64,000 bases of DNA. Origin: Pseudomonas reinekei (GTDB taxonomy: Bacteria; Pseudomonadota; Gammaproteobacteria; Pseudomonadales; Pseudomonadaceae). The stretch covers positions 124,001-188,000 of the forward strand of contig NZ_MSTQ01000007.1 of NCBI RefSeq assembly GCF_001945365.1, given 5' to 3'. Every line of letters begins with the position of its first letter. Position 1 is the stretch's first letter. This document shows, in pieces, positions 1-8,244 of the stretch. Made by a program: the position numbers and the translations under genes. The notes under the pieces were generated by a model. The model searched no databases, was not told the DNA's origin, and saw only the letters and a program-made list of their open reading frames with translations.

Positions 1-1462
1 CACCGAAGTGATCGCGCACCTGCTGAACCACAAGCTCAAGGACCTGCGCGACCTGACCGTAGCCCTCAAGGCGACCGTCAAAGAACTGCATGGCGCTTAT
101 GGCCTGTCGGTCATCAGTGCTCAGCAGCCGGATCGTCTGGTTGCGGCTCGCAGCGGTAGCCCGCTGGTGATTGGCCTGGGCCTTGGGGAAAACTTCCTCG
201 CTTCCGATCAGTTGGCCCTGCGCCAGGTTACCGATCGCTTCATGTACCTGGAAGAGGGCGATATCGCCGAGATCCGTCGTGACAGCGTGCAGATCTGGGA
301 CGTGACCGGCCAAGCGGTCGAGCGCCAGACCGTGCAATACAGCGACGGTGCCGAGGCAGCCGACAAAGGCGAGTTCCGTCACTACATGCTCAAGGAAATC
401 CACGAACAACCGTCCGTGGTGCAGCGCACCCTGGAAGGTCGACTGAGCCAGAACCAAGTGCTGGTTCAGGCGTTCGGCCCGCAAGCGGCCGAGTTGTTCG
501 CCAAAGTACGCAACGTGCAAATCGTCGCCTGTGGCACCAGTTATCACGCCGGCATGGTTGCCCGTTACTGGCTCGAAGAGTTGGCCGGTATCCCGTGCCA
601 GGTCGAAGTCGCCAGCGAGTTCCGCTATCGCAAAGTCGTGGTGCAGCCAGACACGCTGTTCGTCACCATCTCCCAATCCGGTGAAACCGCCGACACCCTT
701 GCAGCGCTGCGCAATGCCAAAGAGCTGGGATTCCTTGCCAGCCTGGCGATCTGCAACGTCGGCATCAGCTCGCTGGTGCGCGAATCCGACCTGACCCTGC
801 TGACCCAGGCCGGTCGCGAAATCGGCGTGGCATCGACCAAAGCGTTCACCACGCAATTGGTTGGCCTGTTGTTGCTGACCCTGTCGTTGGGTCAGGTTCG
901 CGGCACGTTGGCGGCGGGCGTCGAAGCGACCCTGGTCGAAGAGCTGCGTCGCTTGCCGACTCGCCTCGGAGAGGCACTGGCGATGGACGCCACCGTGGAG
1001 AAAATCGCCGAACTGTTCGCCGAGAAGAACCACACGCTGTTCCTTGGCCGTGGTGCGCAATTCCCGGTGGCGATGGAAGGGGCGCTCAAGCTTAAGGAAA
1101 TCTCCTACATCCATGCCGAAGCGTACCCGGCGGGCGAGCTGAAACATGGCCCGCTGGCGCTTGTGGATAACGATATGCCGGTGGTGACGGTCGCACCGAA
1201 CAACGAACTGCTGGAAAAGCTGAAGTCCAACCTTCAGGAAGTTCGCGCCCGTGGTGGCGAGCTGATCGTCTTCGCTGACGAGAAGGCCGGCATGACCAAC
1301 GGTGAAGGCACCCACGTGGTGCAGATGCCGCATATCCACGACATCCTGTCGCCGATCCTCTACACCATCCCCCTGCAGTTGTTGTCGTACTACGTGGCCG
1401 TGCTGAAAGGCACCGACGTTGACCAGCCACGCAATCTGGCGAAATCGGTGACTGTGGAATAA
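1..1462 (+). CDS. glmS: Glutamine--fructose-6-phosphate aminotransferase (isomerizing), 3' part
   Basis: GlmS makes glucosamine-6-phosphate from fructose-6-phosphate and glutamine, the first step toward UDP-GlcNAc in the cytoplasm. The reading frame is open from the first bases of the window, so the N-terminal part of the glutaminase domain lies upstream; about 485 of the usual ~610 residues are present. Both SIS sugar-isomerase domains are visible (CGTSYHAG and SQSGETADT in the first, the FLGRG and [10 protein letters not shown] stretch in the second), and the protein ends with the conserved [13 protein letters not shown]. The last tens of bases of this gene are the known recognition site for TnsD of Tn7, and a Tn7-like element lies 24 bp past the stop codon. 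The gene itself is intact at its 3' end. Confidence 0.98.
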   Translation, partial: TEVIAHLLNHKLKDLRDLTVALKATVKELHGAYGLSVISAQQPDRLVAARSGSPLVIGLGLGENFLASDQLALRQVTDRFMYLEEGDIAEIRRDSVQIWDVTGQAVERQTVQYSDGAEAADKGEFRHYMLKEIHEQPSVVQRTLEGRLSQNQVLVQAFGPQAAELFAKVRNVQIVACGTSYHAGMVARYWLEELAGIPCQVEVASEFRYRKVVVQPDTLFVTISQSGETADTLAALRNAKELGFLASLAICNVGISSLVRESDLTLLTQAGREIGVASTKAFTTQLVGLLLLTLSLGQVRGTLAAGVEATLVEELRRLPTRLGEALAMDATVEKIAELFAEKNHTLFLGRGAQFPVAMEGALKLKEISYIHAEAYPAGELKHGPLALVDNDMPVVTVAPNNELLEKLKSNLQEVRARGGELIVFADEKAGMTNGEGTHVVQMPHIHDILSPILYTIPLQLLSYYVAVLKGTDVDQPRNLAKSVTVE

Positions 1463-1481
1463 GTTATCCACAGCTGATCAA

Positions 1482-1486
1482 ACTTT
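1482..1486 (+). repeat. Target-site duplication (ACTTT), glmS side of the Tn7-like element
   Basis: The five bases ACTTT lie directly before the TGG terminus at 1487 and recur directly after the matching CCA terminus at 43194-43196. Tn7-family elements duplicate five bases, and the distance from the glmS stop codon (20-24 bp) is the one expected for attTn7. Confidence 0.9.
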
Positions 1487-1495
1487 TGGCTTCTA

Positions 1496-1552
1496 ACAAT
1501 AAAGATTGACACAAAACAATAAAGGTTGACACGACACAACATAGATTGACAC
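1496..1552 (+). repeat. Three tandem TnsB-type binding sites (glmS-proximal, R-type end)
   Basis: Three 17-bp repeats start at 1496 (ACAATAAAGATTGACAC), 1516 (ACAATAAAGGTTGACAC) and 1536 (ACAACATAGATTGACAC), exactly 20 bp apart. The same motif occurs inverted at the other end. They match the role and layout of the TnsB sites in the right end of Tn7. TnsB binding is inferred, not shown. Confidence 0.88.
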
Positions 1553-1560
1553 AAAGCCTA

Positions 1561-1583
1561 AACCCCCGTATTTACGGGGGTTT
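1561..1583. terminator. Palindromic terminator just inside the transposon end
   Basis: AACCCCCGTA and TACGGGGGTT form a 10-bp stem with a two-base loop, followed by TTT and preceded by AA. It could end transcription coming out of glmS or shield the tns promoter region. The rest of 1584-1730 shows no gene and presumably holds the tnsA promoter. Confidence 0.7.
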
Positions 1584-1742
1584 CCATTTCTGGGCTGAGC
1601 CATCGGTCTAGATTCTCCGTTTCGTTTCGCTCCGGGAGTAGGCTAGAAAGCGCTATACCATCGGCAGATGGTGAGCGAATTTTTCCTATAACTATTTTTT
1701 CAGGGCGAGGAGAGGCGGTCACGGCGGACGAAGGAGGAAGCA

Positions 1743-2600
1743 TTGCGCGGTCGTAGGTTTTCGTCAGAGATAGACATTCAAAGGCACATTACGAATGGAT
1801 TCGGTAGCGGAGCTGGTGCCAGTTATCTGCCGTGGCTGCGCGTCCAAGATGTGCCTTCCAGAGGACGCTCCCACAAGATCCAAGGTGTGAAGATCGATCG
1901 CCTCCATCACCTCTTTTCTGACCTAGAACGCGCCTATTTTTTGGTATGTGAGTTTTCGGAAAATGTTGTGGATATACGCGAGCAGTATCCATTGCTGCCG
2001 CGAGAAAGTGCTCAAGCAATCGCTAGCTCTATCGGAGTGCGATACCCCAAGTATCCGAAGACAGTGCTTCCTTACGTTATGACCACGGATTTTTTATTAA
2101 CAATAAAAAAGTCCGATGGCAGCTTTAAATCCGTAGCCCGAACAATCAAATACCGCAGCGACCTCGAAGGCAAACAAGCCAGGAGAACGTTGGAAAAACT
2201 TGAGATCGAAAAACGCTTCTGGGCTGGTCAACACGTCGATTGGGCCATTGTCACTGAAGAAATGTTCAGTCCCGATTTGATCAAGAATTTAGGCTTGCTC
2301 AGGAAGTTTGCTCAGCTGCCGCGCGCCTTGGCTGAGCCCTCATTACATTCCGATTTTCTGGAGCACTTAACTAGCTGCCGTCCGTACCCGTGGAGTACGG
2401 CTGAAAGTCTGCGAAAGATTGCCGCACGTTTATTTATCTCCTATCAAGATTGTCGAGCTTTATATCATCACCTGATATGGGCCAAGTCGATCAAGGTAGA
2501 TTTGGTTGGTACTCCCATTCAAATGACTGCACCACTACCAACCTTTGAAATTATCGAAAGCCCAATAAAAATTTCACTGGCGGCGGAGGGCTTATCATGA
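1743..2600 (+). CDS. tnsA: TnsA-like transposase endonuclease subunit
   Basis: TnsA cuts the 5' strands at the transposon ends and, with TnsB, forms the cut-and-paste transposase. The product is 285 aa, close to Tn7 TnsA (273 aa). Candidate nuclease residues fall at family positions: E62 in SDLERAYF, D116 in MTTDFLL and K136 in ARTIKYR, compared with E63, D114 and K132 in Tn7. The start is a TTG at 1743, chosen because a strong ribosome-binding site (AAGGAGG at 1731-1737) lies five bases upstream; no ATG fits this N-terminus. The gene overlaps tnsB by four bases (ATGA), so the two are translationally coupled and transcribed away from glmS. Confidence 0.92.
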   Translation: MRGRRFSSEIDIQRHITNGFGSGAGASYLPWLRVQDVPSRGRSHKIQGVKIDRLHHLFSDLERAYFLVCEFSENVVDIREQYPLLPRESAQAIASSIGVRYPKYPKTVLPYVMTTDFLLTIKKSDGSFKSVARTIKYRSDLEGKQARRTLEKLEIEKRFWAGQHVDWAIVTEEMFSPDLIKNLGLLRKFAQLPRALAEPSLHSDFLEHLTSCRPYPWSTAESLRKIAARLFISYQDCRALYHHLIWAKSIKVDLVGTPIQMTAPLPTFEIIESPIKISLAAEGLS

Positions 2601-4762
2601 AAGTCCAGGTCAATGATATTTTTGAACCGGTCACTGAGTTTTCCGTCGTGCCTGGCATCGTTAGGGTCTTGTATCTCAATGAGCGATACGATGCGGTAGT
2701 TTTGATCCAATTAACGGACCCGCCACGCCAACCGATTGGTTTGGGCTTGGAAGAGCTTCGCGGCTCCGTCATAGCAGGCGATACGAAGTCAGCCAAGATT
2801 GTTACGCCTGAGTTTCTCTTAGTGCTAGAGGATGACTTGGATGAGAAAAAGAAGCGGGAAAGGGATGAAAAGTGGAACATCATCGCGCCCCTGATCGACT
2901 CAGATTACCCAGGTCAGATATTTGCTTCCGGTGAGATGGGGCGAATGGTGGGCTGTAGAGCTGTTGAGCTTGGCATGCAGCGCAAGAGTATCTATCGACT
3001 TCTGTACCGTTACTGGATCAATGGCCAGGTTCGAAATGCGCTCTTGAAAAACTACGCGGGCGTCGGAGTTCCTGAGCGTAAGTATGATCCCGCAAAACCG
3101 CCCGGCAGAAAACCACGATACCAAGGTATTGCCGTTTCGCCGACCAAGCTTATTGATGCCGTGGATAAGCGCTGTATCCGTGTCGGTTACTCGTTATTCG
3201 TAGGGGATAAGACTTCTACGATAACCAGCGCCTATGTCGAGATGCTTAGAAGGTTCTACACAGCGAAAGACCTTTCGAAAAATCCAGAATCGGGTGGTCG
3301 CCTCCTACCCGATTCGGAAATTCCTTCCTTCAGGCAGTTCGATTATTGGGGAAAGCAATATTTCGACGAAGTTGAAACTGAACGCGGGCGTAAGGGAATG
3401 CGGAAGTGGCTAAAAGATTGCCGCCCCCTTTCTGGAACCGTGCGTGACTGGCTTCGTGGCCCCTGCCATCAGTTTGAGATCGATGCCACCATTGCTGACA
3501 TTTATCTCGTGAACGGCTACTCCAGGCGGATGCTCATTGGACGGCCGGTGGTGTACGTCGTCATCGATAGCTTCTCCGGCATGATCGTCGGTCTCTACAT
3601 CGGGTTGGAGGGGCCGAGCTGGAACGGAGCCAGGCAAGCGCTGTTCAACGCTTTCACTTCGAAGGTTCAGTTTTGCGCTACCAACGGGGTCACAATCGAT
3701 CCCGAAGAATGGGCCTGTCACCACCTCCCGCATCACATCTACGCTGATCGAGGCGAGATGTTGGGGAAAGCAGCTGAAGGTCTTGCCACTGGCCTGAATA
3801 TCGAGCTGGGAATCGCTCCGCCTTACCGGCCGGACTGGAAGTCGATGGTGGAGAGTCGGTTCGGTATCCTGAACGATTTGACGGGCATCAGGTGGCTACC
3901 AGGTGGCGTAGCGGCCAGGGAGAAGGAGCGTGGCGAGCGAGATTACCGACTCGACGCGACGCTGAGCATGAAAGAGTTCACTAAGATCATCATCCAGTGT
4001 GTCCTTCACTATAACCGCTTCAACCGGCAGCCCGACAGGCTCACTCAAGAGATGATGAACGACGGTGTCGATCCGACGCCGGTAGGTATTTGGACTTGGG
4101 CGATGGAAAATGGCCACGTCGAACCGAACAATCATCCCGATGAGCTGGTCTATCTCCATTTGCTTCCGCGCGAGCAAGCAACGGTGCAAAAGGGTGGTGT
4201 GCTATTCCGAGGGATGCATTATGTCTGTGATGTAGCGATCGAGAACAACTGGTTTGCGAAAGCCCGTAGCCGCGGGGTTTGGTCTATAGAGTGTTGGTAT
4301 GACCCAAATTCCGCGGCACATATTTGGATCCGGGGCGACAACAAACAGTTCATCCGTTGCGATTTGCGTAAGTCCGATCACAAGTATGCTGATTATCGAT
4401 CCGATGAAATTTTCGACCTGCTCGAAGCTTACCGCCAGGCTCCACCGGCTCATAAACGCGCTGAGTTGGAGAGTCGGATTTCGCTTCTAGAAGAGGTTAA
4501 TCAAATCGTCAGTGGTGCGATGGCTGAGCGAAAAGAAGAGCCAGCCCCTGCGACCAAGGCCGAGATGATTGGAAATATTCGTGAGAACCGCGCTGTTGAA
4601 CGCCTCAAGGAGCGGGAGACCGCCCATGTGCCAGAGGGTGTGAGGATTGACCCGCCTGGGCAGAAGGCAGAGACCGCCCCAGAACGCTCGGAGAACTTTG
4701 CCGGCCCTCGCAGCGCTCAGGTCATCGATATGCTCAAACGACTCCGCCCAGGACAAAACTAA
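2597..4762 (+). CDS. tnsB: TnsB-like DDE transposase subunit
   Basis: TnsB binds the terminal repeats and catalyses 3'-end cleavage and strand joining. The product is 721 aa (Tn7 TnsB is 702 aa). The RNase H-fold catalytic triad reads D296 (FEIDAT), D384 (YADRG) and E419 (SMVESRFG). The D-88-D-35-E spacing is the same as that of Tn7 TnsB (273, 361, 396). An N-terminal helix-turn-helix-rich part with KSIYRLLYRYW precedes the catalytic core. The last ~90 residues are charged and Pro/Glu-rich, as expected for the tail that contacts TnsC. The start overlaps tnsA, and the stop codon overlaps the tnsC start (TAATG), so tnsABC form a tightly coupled operon. Confidence 0.95.
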   Translation: MKVQVNDIFEPVTEFSVVPGIVRVLYLNERYDAVVLIQLTDPPRQPIGLGLEELRGSVIAGDTKSAKIVTPEFLLVLEDDLDEKKKRERDEKWNIIAPLIDSDYPGQIFASGEMGRMVGCRAVELGMQRKSIYRLLYRYWINGQVRNALLKNYAGVGVPERKYDPAKPPGRKPRYQGIAVSPTKLIDAVDKRCIRVGYSLFVGDKTSTITSAYVEMLRRFYTAKDLSKNPESGGRLLPDSEIPSFRQFDYWGKQYFDEVETERGRKGMRKWLKDCRPLSGTVRDWLRGPCHQFEIDATIADIYLVNGYSRRMLIGRPVVYVVIDSFSGMIVGLYIGLEGPSWNGARQALFNAFTSKVQFCATNGVTIDPEEWACHHLPHHIYADRGEMLGKAAEGLATGLNIELGIAPPYRPDWKSMVESRFGILNDLTGIRWLPGGVAAREKERGERDYRLDATLSMKEFTKIIIQCVLHYNRFNRQPDRLTQEMMNDGVDPTPVGIWTWAMENGHVEPNNHPDELVYLHLLPREQATVQKGGVLFRGMHYVCDVAIENNWFAKARSRGVWSIECWYDPNSAAHIWIRGDNKQFIRCDLRKSDHKYADYRSDEIFDLLEAYRQAPPAHKRAELESRISLLEEVNQIVSGAMAERKEEPAPATKAEMIGNIRENRAVERLKERETAHVPEGVRIDPPGQKAETAPERSENFAGPRSAQVIDMLKRLRPGQN

Positions 4763-6231
4763 TGAAAGGCGCCCAAGTTTTCGCAAGCTACACCAAGCAG
4801 GCGATAGCGGACTACGCGGGAAATCCGCTCATCGAAGCGCTGCCACCTATCTTCTCAGAAGAGGTAGCAATCCAACTGATCTCGAATTTTCCTCGTCCTG
4901 TTGATCCAGAAGAGCTCGCCCTTGACCGTTCGACTCGGATCCACTGTATCGACCGGTTGAGGACGGTGGTTCAGCCTCTGATTGTCCACATGGATCTGGA
5001 GTCCGTATTTTCATTGCTGGTCCGACGAGGGTACGTCGGACGCAACCCGACTTCTCCAGACACTGTCAGACATCTACACTCGCTTTCGGGTGCACAGCGC
5101 TACCACGATGGATTCAAGTCCACTGCCGAAACGTTCAGTCTGGTTGGCCTTAGTGGCATTGGGAAGTCCACCGCCCTCGAAGCCATTTTGAGTCTCTACC
5201 CTCAAACGATCCGACACGAGCGTTATGAAGGAAAGCAGTTCGTTCATACCCAGATCACCTGGCTCAAGCTTGACTGCCCCCGAGATGGGTCGCTGGCAGG
5301 CTTCTGTCAGCAATTCTTCTATGCGGTCGGGCGAGCGTTAGGTGATGAGGATTACTACAAGCGGCATCGGGCTCGGAACATCAATGACTCGTTGCAACAA
5401 ATGGAGCAGGTTGCGAGTACATTTTTCATCGGAGCTCTGTTGATCGACGAACTACAGAACCTGCACCTGGCGAAAACTGGGGGCAAGGACAACATGCTGA
5501 ATTTCTTCCTCCATCTAGTGAACAACATCGGCATTCCCGTGGTGTTCATCGGGACAAATTCGATGATTAGCCTATTTTCGGACGTCATGCGCAACGCACG
5601 GCGTTGCTGCGGCGTCGGGGTACTCGAATTTAAACGCTTTGAGAAGGACGATGACGAGTGGCGAATGCTCGTTGAAAACCTGTGGAGCTATCAGTGGTAC
5701 CAGCAGCCGGTCGAACTGACCGAGGATGTGTTTGATGCGCTGTATGAGCATACACAAGGCGTCACCGATTTTTTGGTGAAGCTTTTGGTGCTCAGTCAGA
5801 GGTATGCGATCCAGAGTGGTTCGGAATGCGTTACCGCCGAGACAATCGCGTTGGTGAGCAACACCAAGATGCAAATATTGAAGCCAGCTTTGTCCGCCCT
5901 GCGAAGCCGAGATCCGAAACGGATGCGGCAGTTCGACGATTTGCTTCCGATTGAAGATCAACTAAGCGACATGATGGCGTTCGATGGTTTGGCTCGGCCG
6001 GAGCGACTGGCGTTGCTGCGCAGTGTCATCAGTCGCAGCGACAATAGTGCGCCAAAACCTAATGTGGCGCCCGTTAACCCAGTCAAATCGCAGTCGCCTG
6101 CGGCGGTAGCGGTTGAGACGTCAGAGGCACATGTGCTAAGTGAAAGTGAAGACTCCATTGAGGCGTTGAAGAGCGCCGGTTGGATAAACAGAGATCTATT
6201 TGAGTTCTCTCCGTTGTATCGGAAGGGGTGA
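4762..6231 (+). CDS. tnsC: TnsC-like AAA+ ATPase, target-selection regulator
   Basis: TnsC is the ATP-dependent adaptor that links the target selector (TnsD/TniQ) to the TnsAB transposase and mediates target immunity. The product is 489 aa. A Walker A motif (GLSGIGKSTALE) lies near residue 130 and a Walker B motif (ALLIDELQNL) near residue 230, followed by VVFIGTNSM in the sensor-1 position. The C-terminal ~60 residues are low in complexity (Pro/Ala/Ser) and may be a TnsD-contact tail. The ATG overlaps the tnsB stop codon. The following tniQ begins 16 bp downstream. Confidence 0.93.
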   Translation: MKGAQVFASYTKQAIADYAGNPLIEALPPIFSEEVAIQLISNFPRPVDPEELALDRSTRIHCIDRLRTVVQPLIVHMDLESVFSLLVRRGYVGRNPTSPDTVRHLHSLSGAQRYHDGFKSTAETFSLVGLSGIGKSTALEAILSLYPQTIRHERYEGKQFVHTQITWLKLDCPRDGSLAGFCQQFFYAVGRALGDEDYYKRHRARNINDSLQQMEQVASTFFIGALLIDELQNLHLAKTGGKDNMLNFFLHLVNNIGIPVVFIGTNSMISLFSDVMRNARRCCGVGVLEFKRFEKDDDEWRMLVENLWSYQWYQQPVELTEDVFDALYEHTQGVTDFLVKLLVLSQRYAIQSGSECVTAETIALVSNTKMQILKPALSALRSRDPKRMRQFDDLLPIEDQLSDMMAFDGLARPERLALLRSVISRSDNSAPKPNVAPVNPVKSQSPAAVAVETSEAHVLSESEDSIEALKSAGWINRDLFEFSPLYRKG

Positions 6232-6246
6232 ATAAAAGGTGACGAA

Positions 6247-7971
6247 ATGGGGCTCAAATTCCATTTCTTTCCGGCCGTGTTTCACGATGAGACGCTTCAC
6301 AGCGTCCTTTCAAGATACGCCCGGCTCTGTGGCGTACGTAGCTGCGGAGCAGTTTTCGATGGAGCGCAGTCCGCAAACTTCTTCTCGCAGAACGTGGCTT
6401 TTCCATGTCGACTAGCTGAGCTTGCCGAGGCGCTGCCGTGTGGCACAGGCTTATCGCTAGCCGGGGTTATAAAGCGCCATACGCAGCTGCCCTACTACGA
6501 ACCTTTTTTGACCCAGCAACAGGTGGACGACGCCAATACCTTGATGGCGGGAAATGGCGAGGGGTTGATGCTAAGGTTGGGGTTAATCGCGAGTCGACTC
6601 GAGTTCGCTTCGAGAGTGCGATTGTGCTTCGACTGTATCAACCAGGACATGGCCTGTGTGGGAGCAGCGTACTGGCACCGTGTGCATCAGCTTCCAGGCG
6701 TTTTGATCTGTCCACACCATGGAACCCCGTTGAAGTTCCTTGATTACCGCTGGTTGAGCCGAAATTCTCGAAGAATGCACTTGCCGGACGATGAGGACGT
6801 TCAGTCTCACTCCATTTCGTTAGACATCCCTCAAAATCTACAAAGTGCTCTGCACGAAATAGCACGGCGTTCGATGCAGGTGCTTGAGACCGATGTTCCT
6901 CCATTATCTCCTGATGCGATTCGATCGGTGTTTCTGGATAGCGCTATTGCCTTGGAAATGGCTTCCGACACTGGTCGGCTGCACTTAGCCAGATTGGCGC
7001 GGCACATGTCTGCGTTCTTTGAGGCTCTCCCCTCCTTAGGGGAGTACTCGATACTGAGCAAATCGTCTGCGGATATACCGGCGGCCTGGGTTGTGAAGCT
7101 TTTGCGTAAGCCGAGGGGCACCCATCATCCGCTGAAATTTATCCTGCTGGCCTGCGCGCTGAAGGTCGACATGGAAAGGATACTGCGGCAGAACGGGCCT
7201 ATTACCGGGCCGCTTAACCGAACAGGCAATACCGAAACTTCTAGGGATCGCGCGGCCAACGGACCTCAAATCCATCGGGCAAGCGCCAATGAGTATATGA
7301 GTGAGGCATCTGAAGCGATCTGGACGCGGGCACTCTCGGGGGCTGACGCGAAGACCATAGCGTCAGAAACGGGGAGCTCGGTTGCGTGCGTTTACCGAGC
7401 GATACGCACGATTTCGGATGGACCAGGCCGATGGAAAGAGGCGAGGCTTTCGAAACAGCTGGGTGATAGGAGGAATCGATTTGAGGGGGATTACATAGCT
7501 CGCCTAGCTCATGAGTGTCGAGATTATGTGTGGCTTCATCGAAACGATCGGCAATGGCTGTCCGAGCGTACACAAGAGCTAGGTAAAGCCCACAGACCGT
7601 GTGGACAGCAGGCAGAAAGATTCAAAGACCTCGACCGTAACCTTGCCAACGAAGTGGTTCAATGCGCTGAAATGTTACGAACGCTTCCAGGAAAACCTGT
7701 CCGTATCTCACGGACAAAAATAGGCAGAGAGCTTCATATGTTGTCTAGGTTTGAAAAGCAGCTCAACAAGCTGCCGCACTGTGCAGCTGCCCTAGCAGCC
7801 GAATGCGAAACCCTGGATGCATTCCATAGGAGGCGTTTGAGCTGGGCCGAGCGTAAGCTAAAACTGGACGGCAAACCAATTACTCAATCATCGATATATC
7901 GAACAGCGTGTATCAGAAAACCGCGCACAGGGGGACGGCATTCTGATTCTCGTATGGATATTGTTCTGTAA
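6247..7971 (+). CDS. tnsD: TnsD-type TniQ target-site selector (first copy)
   Basis: TnsD proteins recognise a fixed chromosomal target, classically the end of glmS, and recruit TnsC. The product is 574 aa: an N-terminal TniQ domain beginning FHFFPAVFHDETLHSVLSRY, a zinc-finger segment (CFDCINQD with HRVHQLPGVLICPHH, about residues 126-158), and a long C-terminal DNA-binding part typical of TnsD (508 aa in Tn7). It carries the recurrent DYVWLHRNDRQWL motif. An AAGGTGA ribosome-binding site precedes the ATG, 16 bp after tnsC. As the tniQ directly coupled to tnsC, it is the best candidate for the protein that chose glmS. Binding specificity is inferred from position only. Confidence 0.88.
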   Translation: MGLKFHFFPAVFHDETLHSVLSRYARLCGVRSCGAVFDGAQSANFFSQNVAFPCRLAELAEALPCGTGLSLAGVIKRHTQLPYYEPFLTQQQVDDANTLMAGNGEGLMLRLGLIASRLEFASRVRLCFDCINQDMACVGAAYWHRVHQLPGVLICPHHGTPLKFLDYRWLSRNSRRMHLPDDEDVQSHSISLDIPQNLQSALHEIARRSMQVLETDVPPLSPDAIRSVFLDSAIALEMASDTGRLHLARLARHMSAFFEALPSLGEYSILSKSSADIPAAWVVKLLRKPRGTHHPLKFILLACALKVDMERILRQNGPITGPLNRTGNTETSRDRAANGPQIHRASANEYMSEASEAIWTRALSGADAKTIASETGSSVACVYRAIRTISDGPGRWKEARLSKQLGDRRNRFEGDYIARLAHECRDYVWLHRNDRQWLSERTQELGKAHRPCGQQAERFKDLDRNLANEVVQCAEMLRTLPGKPVRISRTKIGRELHMLSRFEKQLNKLPHCAAALAAECETLDAFHRRRLSWAERKLKLDGKPITQSSIYRTACIRKPRTGGRHSDSRMDIVL

Positions 7972-8244
7972 CTCCGTCGCCAGAAGCCCCGTAAATGAGC
8001 AGTGCGTAGATTCCCTGTGTGAGGTTTTGGCGAAGCAATACACGAAGGGTATTTATATGTGTTCGGTATTATATTGTGAAACCGAATAAAAATGGGCTGA
8101 TTTTTTAAAGTAGTAGTTGGTGGCTGTTAGCTACTGTGTTGCGTTCATAAAAATCCTTGCCTGGGTACAGGGTGATATGTGATAAAAGTACTCCTTCACA
8201 GGACTTGCGTCCTACCTGAACCCACGCTAGAAAGTCGGCTACTC
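7972..8244 (+). other. Intergenic spacer between the two tniQ genes, with an imperfect hairpin
   Basis: This 270-bp AT-rich stretch has no convincing gene. At 8060-8085 TTCGGT and ACCGAA form a six-base stem around a long AT-rich loop, followed by AATAAAAAT. It could be a weak terminator for tnsABCD or an operator for the second tniQ. Confidence 0.4.

Noticed and set aside
1463-1742. Possible CRISPR-like array from the 20-bp-spaced repeats at the transposon end
   Set aside because: There are only three units, with almost no spacer, and they recur inverted at the other end; they fit transposase binding sites. No cas genes or other arrays are in the window.
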